Part shown: positions 1-5,744 of the stretch, piece by piece | Layout of the letters: each line of letters opens with the position of its first letter | Position numbering within the stretch: the first letter of the stretch is position 1 | Assembly (NCBI GenBank): GCA_009774535.1 | Contig: VSNY01000188.1 | Coordinates: 1-7,410 of the forward strand | Direction: 5' to 3' | Origin: Lachnospiraceae bacterium | GTDB taxonomy: Bacteria; Bacillota; Clostridia; Lachnospirales; Lachnospiraceae | DNA: 7,410 nt | Translations under genes and position numbers: made by a program | The notes under the pieces: model-generated | Told to the model about the DNA's origin: nothing | Database searches by the model: none | What the model saw: only the letters and a program-made list of their open reading frames with translations

Positions 1-1
1 T

Positions 2-1420
2 AATAAATATGACTGGAACCATGTCAGCTACAAGGTAGTAAGCGGTAAGCTTCCGGAAGGGATGAGCCTGACGCCGAGCGGCGAGCTGTACGGCGTGCCG
101 AAAGAAGCCGGGGATTTTGAATTTACCGTACGTCTGGATAACAGCGCGCCGCTGCAGGACGATACGAAAACATTCCAGTTTACCGTCCTGGAAAATACGG
201 ATACGAACGTAGATAACGCCGAAGACATGGGCTATAAGCTGACCAAAAGAATTTCCGGCATCAGCGATGTAACAGCAAACGGCGATTATCTGATTATTTC
301 CGAAGGCGTTTTTGACGAATATACGGACCTATATATTGATGGCGAACTATTAAAAAAGGACGAGGATTACGCTGCGGAATCGGGCAGCACCCGCATTACC
401 ATCGCCGCACAGTCTCTGCCAAAATCCGAAGGCACACATACCATCGGTGTGGAATTCCGACAGGAAAAAAGCAGGGGCAAGGTAAGAGTAGCTGCACAAA
501 ACTATCAGGTAAAGCCAAAGAATAATTCTAATAGTTCTTCAGGCGGAAGCAGCAGCGGCAGTTGGGGCGGCGGATCTCCTTCGGGCGGCAGCAGTACATC
601 CGGTAATACAAACCAGGGCAATCCGCAAAAACCAGGAACTACAAACCCTCCGGCGCCTGTGACGCCGCCGACCGTTACTCCTGCGCCAGTCCAGCCAAAA
701 CCGGATACAGGTGCAGACGTTTCAGACGGTGCGGATACTTCCGTCAGCAAGACGCTTGTTTACGCCAGGACATACACCGTAAAAGACGGGGATACGCTAA
801 AAAGCCTGGCGAAGAAATATTACGGCAAATCCAGCAAATGGAAGAAGATTTACAACGCAAATAAAAAGAAAATCCCAGCTTCGCAAAAGCTGAAAAAAGG
901 AATGAAACTGACGATTCCTGCAATCAGTTATACAGTAAAGAAGGGAGATACGATCAAAACCATTGCAAAAAAATACTTTGGGGCAAACAGTAAGTGGAAA
1001 CTGATCTATCAGGTCAACCAGGATGTCATTCCGTCTTCCTTAAAGCTAAAGACCGGAAGCAAACTGGTGCTTCCGGTACCAGTCGTTTGCAGGATCTATA
1101 CAGTGAAAAGCAACGATACGCTGGAAAAGATTGCAAAGAAGTTCTATGGCAAAACGAGCAAATGGAAAAAGATCTATAACGCGAATAAAAATAAGGTAAC
1201 TGCATCGAAAAAGGTAAAGAAAGGCACAAGCCTGTTTATTCCGGCCATGACTTATACCGTGAAAAAGGGCGATGATATCAAGAGTATCGCCAAGAACTAT
1301 TACGGAGCAAAAAGTGAATGGCGCCAGATCTACGATGCGAACAAAGACGTGATCCCGTCTTCTAAGAAACTAAAAGCAGGAACCACGCTGGTGCTTCCGG
1401 TACCAGTTGACCTTTCATAG
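2..1420 (+). CDS. Cell-surface protein with Ig-like, X2-like and four LysM domains (5' end missing)
   Basis: The frame is open from the window edge, so the N terminus and any signal peptide lie upstream; 472 residues are visible. Residues 1-58 match a putative-Ig (He_PIG) pattern, with SGKLPEG, LTPSGELYGVP and GDFEFTVRL. Residues about 78-154 resemble an X2-like Ig module (LYIDGELL, DYAAESGSTRITI, GTHTIGVEF). A low-complexity Ser/Gly then Pro/Thr linker covers about residues 170-250. Four lysine-rich LysM repeats follow (bases 773-919, 929-1075, 1097-1243, 1253-1399), each with YTVK, a YGxxSKW-like core, IYxxN and a final IP/LP. The protein ends right after LysM4, with no LPXTG motif or C-terminal membrane helix. 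LysM domains bind peptidoglycan or related glycans, so non-covalent wall anchoring is inferred. No catalytic domain is visible; one could lie in the missing part. Domain type is confident, function is not. Confidence 0.9.
   Translation, partial: NKYDWNHVSYKVVSGKLPEGMSLTPSGELYGVPKEAGDFEFTVRLDNSAPLQDDTKTFQFTVLENTDTNVDNAEDMGYKLTKRISGISDVTANGDYLIISEGVFDEYTDLYIDGELLKKDEDYAAESGSTRITIAAQSLPKSEGTHTIGVEFRQEKSRGKVRVAAQNYQVKPKNNSNSSSGGSSSGSWGGGSPSGGSSTSGNTNQGNPQKPGTTNPPAPVTPPTVTPAPVQPKPDTGADVSDGADTSVSKTLVYARTYTVKDGDTLKSLAKKYYGKSSKWKKIYNANKKKIPASQKLKKGMKLTIPAISYTVKKGDTIKTIAKKYFGANSKWKLIYQVNQDVIPSSLKLKTGSKLVLPVPVVCRIYTVKSNDTLEKIAKKFYGKTSKWKKIYNANKNKVTASKKVKKGTSLFIPAMTYTVKKGDDIKSIAKNYYGAKSEWRQIYDANKDVIPSSKKLKAGTTLVLPVPVDLS
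773..1420 (+). repeat. Tandem duplication of a 324-bp LysM pair
   Basis: LysM1+LysM2 (773-1096) and LysM3+LysM4 (1097-1420) have the same internal spacing: the second LysM begins 156 bp into each unit, and the period is exactly 324 bp. By hand alignment about 72 of 104 residues are identical between units. The 20-base string ctggtgcttccggtaccagt is identical at 1064-1083 and 1388-1407. Within a unit the two LysMs are less alike, so the pair rather than the single domain was duplicated. Confidence 0.85.
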
Positions 1421-1447
1421 TAACAGTGTCATAAATGAAAAAAAAGG

Positions 1448-1488
1448 AACGGTCGGCAGATGGTGCAGATCAGTTGCCGACCGTTTTT
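1448..1488 (+). terminator. Rho-independent terminator after the LysM protein gene
   Basis: A perfect 11-bp stem AACGGTCGGCA / TGCCGACCGTT (1448-1458 with 1475-1485) closes a 16-nt loop and runs into a T-tract (1484-1488). It lies 27 bp after the stop codon. It should separate most transcription of the LysM protein from the vWA-FHA gene downstream. Confidence 0.9.
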
Positions 1489-1502
1489 AAAAATAATAAT
1501 TG

Positions 1503-1578
1503 CCAGAGCCTGTCTGAACATCATTCCCGCTCAAGGTGAATGACGTCTGACAGAAAGCATTTTCATGGCAGGCTCTGG
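1503..1578. repeat. 76-bp inverted-repeat element in the leader of the vWA-FHA gene
   Basis: Perfect 10-bp arms CCAGAGCCTG (1503-1512) and CAGGCTCTGG (1569-1578) extend to 12 bp with one G:U pair. A second inverted repeat, TCATTC (1521-1526) / GAATGA (1538-1543), sits inside. The right arm ends 14 bp before the ribosome binding site of the vWA-FHA gene. It could be a long leader stem-loop or a tiny terminal-inverted-repeat (MITE-like) remnant; no convincing target-site duplication is visible. No clear promoter was found in this 186-bp gap. Confidence 0.5.
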
Positions 1579-1606
1579 GAAGAAAAAAATAAAAGGAGAA
1601 AGATCA

Positions 1607-3262
1607 ATGAGGCTGGGAAATAAGAAAAACAGGATCGCGGTTATAATCATGATTTGTCTGTGTATAAACAGCGTACACGTATTTGCCGCCACAGGTCTGT
1701 CAGTCACAGAATCCAGTACCGGCGATACGCAAGTAGTCTTATATTTAAAGGGCGTGTCCGGTGATCTGTCAAAGATCCGGGTGGAGGCAGGCACAGCCGT
1801 CTGCAGCGATGTGACAGCGTGCAGGCTTACGGACAGCAGTCAGCCGGTAAAAACCCTGGTGATGCTGGACAATTCGCTATCTATTCCAAAAGCCGGACGT
1901 ACAAGGATCAGGAAAATGATACAGCATATGATCGACAGCCGCATGGAACAGGAAGAAATCGCAATCGCTGTTTTTCAGGAAGGCGTTACATGGCTGTCCG
2001 ACTATACGTCAGCCGACGCGGCGCTTCACCAGGCAGTTACAAAGATCTCTTACCAAAATTCCAATACGTATTTGACGGATGTGCTGTACGAACTTTTGTC
2101 GGCACAGAAAGCGGAGCAGTTCCAGGATGTGTACCGGCGGATCGTCGTAATCTCAGACGGCATGGACAATAAGTCCATCGGATATACGAAGGACGAGCTG
2201 ACAGCCTTGTTAAAAGAATATCCGGTTCCGGTCTATACCGTCGGCCTTTTGACAAAAAAGAAGGATAATCAAAAACAGCTGAAAGACCTGTTCGCCATAT
2301 CCAGAATAACAGAGGCAGAAAACCACCTGCTCACAAATGATCAGGAGATTGCCAAGATCAGCCAGGCGCTGCAAGCAGATCGTGAAATTGTCAGGCTTAC
2401 GGTCTGCCCGCCGGATGAACTGCTGGACGGCAGCAGAAAAATGTTTAAAATCACACTGGATTCCGGGGAGCGTGTATCTGTCGAAGCAGTTATGCCGCAG
2501 CAGGCAAAAATACCGGAACCGACTGCAGCAGACAAAGACAAGCAGACGGACGTGGATACATCTGATGGAAACGAAGACGCACAGACACCGGATACCACCG
2601 ATGCTGCGGATACCAGGAAGTCTGCAGGGGGCAGCACGTGGACAATCGTTGGACTGGCAGCGTTATTTCTGGCAGCGGCAGTCACAGCTGTGATTGTGCG
2701 TAACAAGAAAGCATCTTTACAAAAGGCATCAAACAGTTCAGCTGGAAAGTCTGCGGATTCATTGCTTCATCGAAAGTCAGAGAGAAATTTTGTGAAAAAA
2801 TCTGATGAAACATATCATCAAAAATGGAATCAAACATTTGATGGAGATGGCGCAGAGACGTGTGATACAGATGGGGATGATACCAAGACAGAACTGATGG
2901 AGATAACCGAAACTATGGAAGACGAACATACCGTTTCGATGTGGAATCCGGATGAAGATCCCGTCTGCAGTCTTGTTCTGACAGATCTAAGAATACCAGA
3001 ACGATCGTTTCAGATCCCGTTGCAGACTTCCGTAGTGATCGGCAGAAAGCAGGGCGTATGCGGCGTTGTGATCCATGATGATATGTCTGTATCCGGCAGG
3101 CACTGCGAGATTAAGCACAGGGACGGCAACTTTTATATCCAGGATCTGCAGTCTTCCAATGGAACCTGCGTAAATGGAACACGAATATGGTCTGAAACAC
3201 AGATTACTTCCGGCAGCGTGATTCAAATGGGTAAGTCCGAATTCAGATTAGAAATCTTGTAA
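1607..3262 (+). CDS. Membrane-spanning protein: signal peptide, extracytoplasmic vWA, TM helix, cytoplasmic FHA
   Basis: 551 residues from ATG 1607, chosen because AAGGAGA (1593-1599) sits just upstream and the product then starts with a classic signal peptide (basic MRLGNKKNR, hydrophobic IAVIIMICLCI, possible cleavage after VFA near residue 27). A vWA domain spans about residues 82-255, with MIDAS residues DNSLS (D88, S90, S92), Thr near 154-157 and ISDGMD (D184). An acidic Thr/Asp/Pro linker leads to one membrane helix (about 344-365) with a stop-transfer RNKK. After a charged stretch, residues about 455-551 form an FHA domain: GR (479-480), SGRH (496-499), SSNGT (516-520) and VNG. FHA domains bind phosphothreonine peptides; vWA domains bind protein ligands via a metal. 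The PP2C gene begins 57 bp downstream, so the two are probably co-transcribed and functionally linked. The ligand is unknown. Topology (vWA outside, FHA inside) is inferred from the signal peptide and single helix. Confidence 0.92.
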   Translation: MRLGNKKNRIAVIIMICLCINSVHVFAATGLSVTESSTGDTQVVLYLKGVSGDLSKIRVEAGTAVCSDVTACRLTDSSQPVKTLVMLDNSLSIPKAGRTRIRKMIQHMIDSRMEQEEIAIAVFQEGVTWLSDYTSADAALHQAVTKISYQNSNTYLTDVLYELLSAQKAEQFQDVYRRIVVISDGMDNKSIGYTKDELTALLKEYPVPVYTVGLLTKKKDNQKQLKDLFAISRITEAENHLLTNDQEIAKISQALQADREIVRLTVCPPDELLDGSRKMFKITLDSGERVSVEAVMPQQAKIPEPTAADKDKQTDVDTSDGNEDAQTPDTTDAADTRKSAGGSTWTIVGLAALFLAAAVTAVIVRNKKASLQKASNSSAGKSADSLLHRKSERNFVKKSDETYHQKWNQTFDGDGAETCDTDGDDTKTELMEITETMEDEHTVSMWNPDEDPVCSLVLTDLRIPERSFQIPLQTSVVIGRKQGVCGVVIHDDMSVSGRHCEIKHRDGNFYIQDLQSSNGTCVNGTRIWSETQITSGSVIQMGKSEFRLEIL

Positions 3263-3319
3263 AGACGGGTGCTTAGCAGGATCATGATAGGATCTATCGA
3301 TGCCAGACAGGGGGATATT

Positions 3320-4048
3320 ATGGAATATGCAGCGCTTTGTGACATTGGGAAAGTGCGCAGTATCAATCAGGATGCTGTATTTGCGGCTGCAAGGGAAGAT
3401 ACGGGACTGTTTCTGGTTGCAGACGGGATGGGCGGCCATAGTAACGGGGAAAAAGCAAGCCGTCAGATCGTAACTTGTATCAGCCAGTGGTGGGAAGGAT
3501 TCCGGCCGCAGGATTATGATTATCATTTTATGGAGATGATGCACGGGCTTAGACAGGCGGCGAAAAGGGCCAACGAGGAAATCTATGATGCATATAACCA
3601 AGGAACGATTTGCGGTTCCACAATGTCGCTGTTATTGATCTGCGGACAGGCTTATGGGATTCTTTCTGCAGGAGACAGCAGGATTTACTTGTATTATGAA
3701 AAAAAGATCCGGCAGTTAACCACCGACGAGATTTGGGAGAACCAGCCGGATCTTACGCCATGGGAAAGAGAACTGCATTGGGAACAGTATCATGGCAGGC
3801 TCTGCAATGCGGTAGGAATCCGCAGAGAGCTGCGCTGCAGTATGATTACGGACACATGCCGGCCGGGCCAGGTATTTTTGCTCTGCAGCGACGGGCTGTA
3901 CAGATACTGTCCAAAACGATATCTAAAAACATGTATGAAAAAAACAAATAGAAATTCTCATCCGGAACGTACAGCTTCGATGCTTTTGGAAAAAACTTAT
4001 CATACCAACGCACGGGACAACATCTCTGCGGTACTTGTAAAAGTATAA
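3320..4048 (+). CDS. PP2C-family (PPM) Ser/Thr protein phosphatase
   Basis: 242 residues, a complete compact bacterial PPM phosphatase without added domains or membrane helices, so probably cytoplasmic. Motifs in order: GKVRSINQD (10-18), VADGMGG (33-39, metal ligands D35/G36), GST (99-101), AGDSR (117-121), LLCSDG (187-192, D191) and ARDNISAV (231-238, D233). These are the metal-coordinating and phosphate-binding positions of the family, so catalytic activity on phospho-Ser/Thr is expected. ATG 3320 is chosen because AGGGGG (3309-3314) precedes it and the product then begins with the usual MxYAAxxDxGxxR; GTG 3269 and ATG 3284 are in-frame alternatives. The region after GDSR is unusual: it lacks the common DHS motif and has TTDEIWENQ instead. 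It likely opposes a Ser/Thr kinase whose target is read by the upstream FHA domain; no kinase is in the window. No convincing terminator follows. Confidence 0.93.
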   Translation: MEYAALCDIGKVRSINQDAVFAAAREDTGLFLVADGMGGHSNGEKASRQIVTCISQWWEGFRPQDYDYHFMEMMHGLRQAAKRANEEIYDAYNQGTICGSTMSLLLICGQAYGILSAGDSRIYLYYEKKIRQLTTDEIWENQPDLTPWERELHWEQYHGRLCNAVGIRRELRCSMITDTCRPGQVFLLCSDGLYRYCPKRYLKTCMKKTNRNSHPERTASMLLEKTYHTNARDNISAVLVKV

Positions 4049-4137
4049 ATGCCTGTCCGGTTTTTCTGGCTCCGGAGCATATCTGGTATGTTTGCTCTAT
4101 CGCATGCCTGTCTGTAAAGCTGGCGGATCTGCCTGAC

Positions 4138-4506
4138 TTAACAGCCTTTCGGATATTCCTGCCGGTGTTCTTTCAGCGCTTTTTTTGCGGCTGTCATAAT
4201 TTCTTTTAAAATCTGCTTTTCACTCGTCGTGCATCCCAGCAGCAGATTCGAGATATCCTGTTCGATATAGAATCCGGCAACCGGAAGACTGCTGTCACAA
4301 ACAAGCTGGTCCAAAGTCGTATCCAAAGCGTTTGCGATTTTGACAAGCGAAGGGAGACTGACCTGGGTGGTAGCCCGTTCGATATGGCTGATATTGCTGG
4401 TTGCAATATTTACGATCTCAGCCAGTTTTTCCTGCGTCAGATGCTTTTTCAGCCGCTGTTCTTTAATGCGCTTTCCAAGTTTGCTGTAGTCAAGTTCAAT
4501 ATCCAC
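4138..4506 (-). CDS. XRE-family helix-turn-helix transcriptional regulator
   Basis: 122 residues from GTG 4506. A Cro/C1-type HTH fills about residues 9-63: LGKRIKEQRLKKHLTQEKLA (helices 1-2), then ATSNISHIERATTQVSLPSL (recognition helix and following turn) and IANALDTTLDQLV. The rest is a short helical tail (SEKQILKEIMTAAKKALKE), probably for dimerisation; no peptidase or sensor domain. The start is ambiguous: AAAGGAG (4514-4520 on the minus strand) is 7 nt from GTG 4506 but only 1 nt from ATG 4512, so GTG is preferred; a TTG at 4548 is unlikely. The gene diverges from the small gene at 4693 and may control it or itself by binding between them; that is inference. Its end faces the PP2C gene, with 89 bp between the stops and no clear terminator. 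Confidence 0.9.
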   Translation of the reverse strand: MDIELDYSKLGKRIKEQRLKKHLTQEKLAEIVNIATSNISHIERATTQVSLPSLVKIANALDTTLDQLVCDSSLPVAGFYIEQDISNLLLGCTTSEKQILKEIMTAAKKALKEHRQEYPKGC

Positions 4507-4513
4507 AGACATG

Positions 4514-4520
4514 CTCCTTT
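4514..4520 (-). promoter_or_regulatory. Ribosome binding site that decides the XRE start
   Basis: AAAGGAG on the minus strand. It lies 1 nt from ATG 4512 but 7 nt from GTG 4506. Normal Shine-Dalgarno spacing favours the GTG. Confidence 0.65.
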
Positions 4521-4567
4521 CCAAATTTTTATATGTAAATGCTGACAACAGATCCTAAGATCCGATA

Positions 4568-4597
4568 TTGTTATTGTATGGCAGATTATGATATAAT
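4568..4597 (+). promoter_or_regulatory. Sigma-A-like promoter P1 for the small gene
   Basis: TTGTTA (4568-4573), an 18-bp spacer and TATAAT (4592-4597), with an upstream TGA giving an extended -10 (TGATATAAT). The expected start is near 4604, giving a leader of about 90 nt. Confidence 0.6.
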
Positions 4598-4610
4598 TGG
4601 AATGGCGCAT

Positions 4611-4639
4611 TTGTCATATTGTGCTATATATTATAAAAT
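4611..4639 (+). promoter_or_regulatory. Sigma-A-like promoter P2 for the small gene
   Basis: TTGTCA (4611-4616), a 17-bp spacer and TAAAAT (4634-4639): five of six consensus bases in each box at ideal spacing. The expected start is near 4646, inside the left arm of the inverted repeat at 4644-4673. Confidence 0.6.
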
Positions 4640-4643
4640 AGAA

Positions 4644-4673
4644 CTGTCAGTCTGTAAGTACCTGTTCTGACAG
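4644..4673. promoter_or_regulatory. Inverted repeat at the P2 start site (operator or leader hairpin)
   Basis: CTGTCAG (4644-4650) and CTGACAG (4667-4673) are perfect 7-bp arms with a 16-bp spacer. It overlaps the predicted P2 start and ends 9 bp before the ribosome binding site of the small gene. It could be an operator for the divergent XRE protein or a leader hairpin; nothing in the sequence decides. Confidence 0.4.
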
Positions 4674-4692
4674 GATTACGTAAGGAGGAAGC

Positions 4693-5025
4693 GTGAAAGA
4701 GACAGCAAAACGAATGATTGAGAAAGGAATGGCGCAGTATATGGAACATACCGTCCAGGAACTGGCCGATGCAGACCCTGTTTATCAGTATGATCAAAAA
4801 GATAAACGGGAACTGGAACAGCGTTACGAAAGGCTTATGTTGTCGAAAGAAAACCGGATGTTTATCAATGATTATTTGGCCTGTATCCGGTCGGCGGACT
4901 GCCGTTATGCGGAGATTTCCTATATGGCGGGTATCCTGGATGCGCTGGAAATGATGGCTTTGCCCTGCAGCTGCCTGAAAAAACGTTTTTCAAAAAGCTG
5001 CAGGATTTTTACCGGTCGTGAGTAA
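4693..5025 (+). CDS. Small helical protein of unknown function, C terminus possibly frameshifted
   Basis: 110 residues from GTG 4693, supported by AAGGAGG (4682-4688). It is soluble, charged and predicted helical, with no signal peptide or membrane helix. Its middle (KRELEQRYERLMLSKENR, then MFINDYLAC, and YAEISYMAGILDALEMM) resembles small uncharacterised proteins of Clostridia that I recall only loosely, so no family is claimed. The last 20 or so residues are odd: Cys- and Lys-rich (CSCLKKRFSKSCR). They are encoded by a terminator-like hairpin, and the -1 frame over the same bases gives a more ordinary ending (LPEKTFFKKLQDFYRS, stop at 5019-5021). A one-base loss near the CCC at 4963-4965 would explain this. 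The gene diverges from the XRE regulator and has its own promoters. Confidence 0.75.
   Translation: MKETAKRMIEKGMAQYMEHTVQELADADPVYQYDQKDKRELEQRYERLMLSKENRMFINDYLACIRSADCRYAEISYMAGILDALEMMALPCSCLKKRFSKSCRIFTGRE
4964..5010 (+). terminator. Nested terminator-like hairpin inside the 3' end of the small gene
   Basis: Outer stem CCTGCAGCT / AGCTGCAGG (4964-4972 with 4996-5004), a symmetric 3+3 internal loop, then inner stem TGAAAAA / TTTTTCA (4976-4982 with 4986-4992) around a 3-nt loop, followed by ATTTTT (T-tract 5006-5010). This is the layout of a rho-independent terminator, but it lies before the stop codon (5023-5025, or 5019-5021 in the -1 frame). Confidence 0.65.
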
Positions 5026-5063
5026 TTGTATTTTTCAGGCGTTTTAGAAGATGATCGGTTTAC

Positions 5064-5101
5064 AAAAAAGAACTGCCGGAACTGTAACTGCCCGGCGGTT
5101 C
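5064..5101 (-). terminator. Rho-independent terminator of the leftward hydrolase-asnA-uma2 operon
   Basis: The 10-bp stem 5070-5079 with 5092-5101 (GAACTGCCGG / CCGGCGGTTC, one G:U pair) is followed on the minus strand by six T (plus-strand A at 5064-5069). There is no T-tract in the plus direction, so it acts leftward, 63 bp past the uma2 stop codon. Confidence 0.85.
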
Positions 5102-5164
5102 ATTGAAATATGGAAATAACATACATTTGGCCCGTATTGTCCGGGACCAGGTGGCATGTGATCA

Positions 5165-5722
5165 TCAGAAAAGATCAAGATTTTTAAAATCTATTTGCAA
5201 ATCCTCATAAATATTCACTTTCACCGTATCCTGAAACGTATACATCTCCACCTCAAATTTTTCTTGTTCCCAGTAATAGACAAAAATCCGTTCCCGCTGC
5301 GGGTCAACAATCCAATATTCGCGAACGCCCGCGTTTTTATAGAGCCTTAATTTGTCAATATAATCATGTTCCGGATTACCAGGAGAAACAATCTCAATAA
5401 TCCAGTCAGGTGCGCCGCTGCAGCCTTTTTCCGTCAGTTTTTTTGGATCACAAATAATGCAAAGATCCGGTTCGACAATCGTCTGGCTGTCATCTGACAG
5501 TTTTACAGCAAACGGCGCGGGATAGATCCGGCAGCGGGCGTTTTTTGTATGAAGATAGTGGTAAATCATGTAATTGAGTGCATTCAGCAGTTCCTGATGA
5601 AGCCGGCTTGGCGCGGCCATATCATACAATTGTCCATCCACCAATTCTGCCCGGATGTCTGCGGGCAGATTTTCATAGTCTTTTTCTGTGTAACCAGTGT
5701 GCTGGTGTACTGCCTGCGACAT
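5165..5722 (-). CDS. Uma2 family (DUF820) putative endonuclease-fold protein
   Basis: 185 residues, the usual size for the family. It has the Uma2 pattern: an N-terminal RAELVDGQLYDMAAPS (E26), then IVEPDLCII (D86), WIIEIVSPGNPEHDYIDKL (E110, K124) and YKNAGVREYWIVDP. The acidic and lysine positions correspond to a PD-(D/E)XK restriction-endonuclease-like core and appear intact, so nuclease activity is possible. Uma2 proteins are widespread but mostly uncharacterised; the substrate is unknown. ATG 5722 is chosen because AAAAGGAGG (5730-5738) sits 7 nt upstream; the longer open frame upstream of it only overlaps asnA antisense to sense. It begins 22 bp after the asnA stop codon and is probably co-transcribed with it. 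No methylase or specificity subunit is nearby, so it does not look like a restriction-modification system. Confidence 0.88.
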   Translation of the reverse strand: MSQAVHQHTGYTEKDYENLPADIRAELVDGQLYDMAAPSRLHQELLNALNYMIYHYLHTKNARCRIYPAPFAVKLSDDSQTIVEPDLCIICDPKKLTEKGCSGAPDWIIEIVSPGNPEHDYIDKLRLYKNAGVREYWIVDPQRERIFVYYWEQEKFEVEMYTFQDTVKVNIYEDLQIDFKNLDLF

Positions 5723-5729
5723 AGCAAAA

Positions 5730-5738
5730 CCTCCTTTT
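5730..5738 (-). promoter_or_regulatory. Ribosome binding site that fixes the Uma2 start
   Basis: AAAAGGAGG on the minus strand with a 7-nt spacer to ATG 5722. It occupies most of the asnA-uma2 gap and rules out the longer open frame running to 5980. Confidence 0.85.
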
Positions 5739-5744
5739 GGGGAA

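Noticed and set aside
505..750. Minus-strand proline-rich open frame
   Set aside because: It is the antisense shadow of the Ser/Gly/Pro linker of the LysM protein; biased composition and no start signal.
773..1420. CRISPR-like regular repeats
   Set aside because: The periodicity is in-frame protein repetition (LysM), with no short identical repeats or unique spacers.
1565..1606. Earlier ATG (1565) for the vWA-FHA gene
   Set aside because: It would add 14 residues before the signal peptide, lies in the right arm of the inverted repeat and lacks a ribosome binding site; ATG 1607 has AAGGAGA at good spacing.
3791..3804. 14-base string CATGGCAGGCTCTG shared with 1564-1577
   Set aside because: It is within the PP2C coding frame without an inverted partner; a single 14-base match in 7.4 kb is compatible with chance.
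4049..4137. Terminator between the PP2C and XRE genes
   Set aside because: A 10-bp palindrome GCTCCGGAGC (4069-4078) and a bulged hairpin (4076-4098) exist, but neither is followed by a T-tract on either strand.
4138..5025. Toxin-antitoxin pair (XRE plus small protein)
   Set aside because: The genes are divergent rather than in one operon, and the small protein shows no toxin motif.
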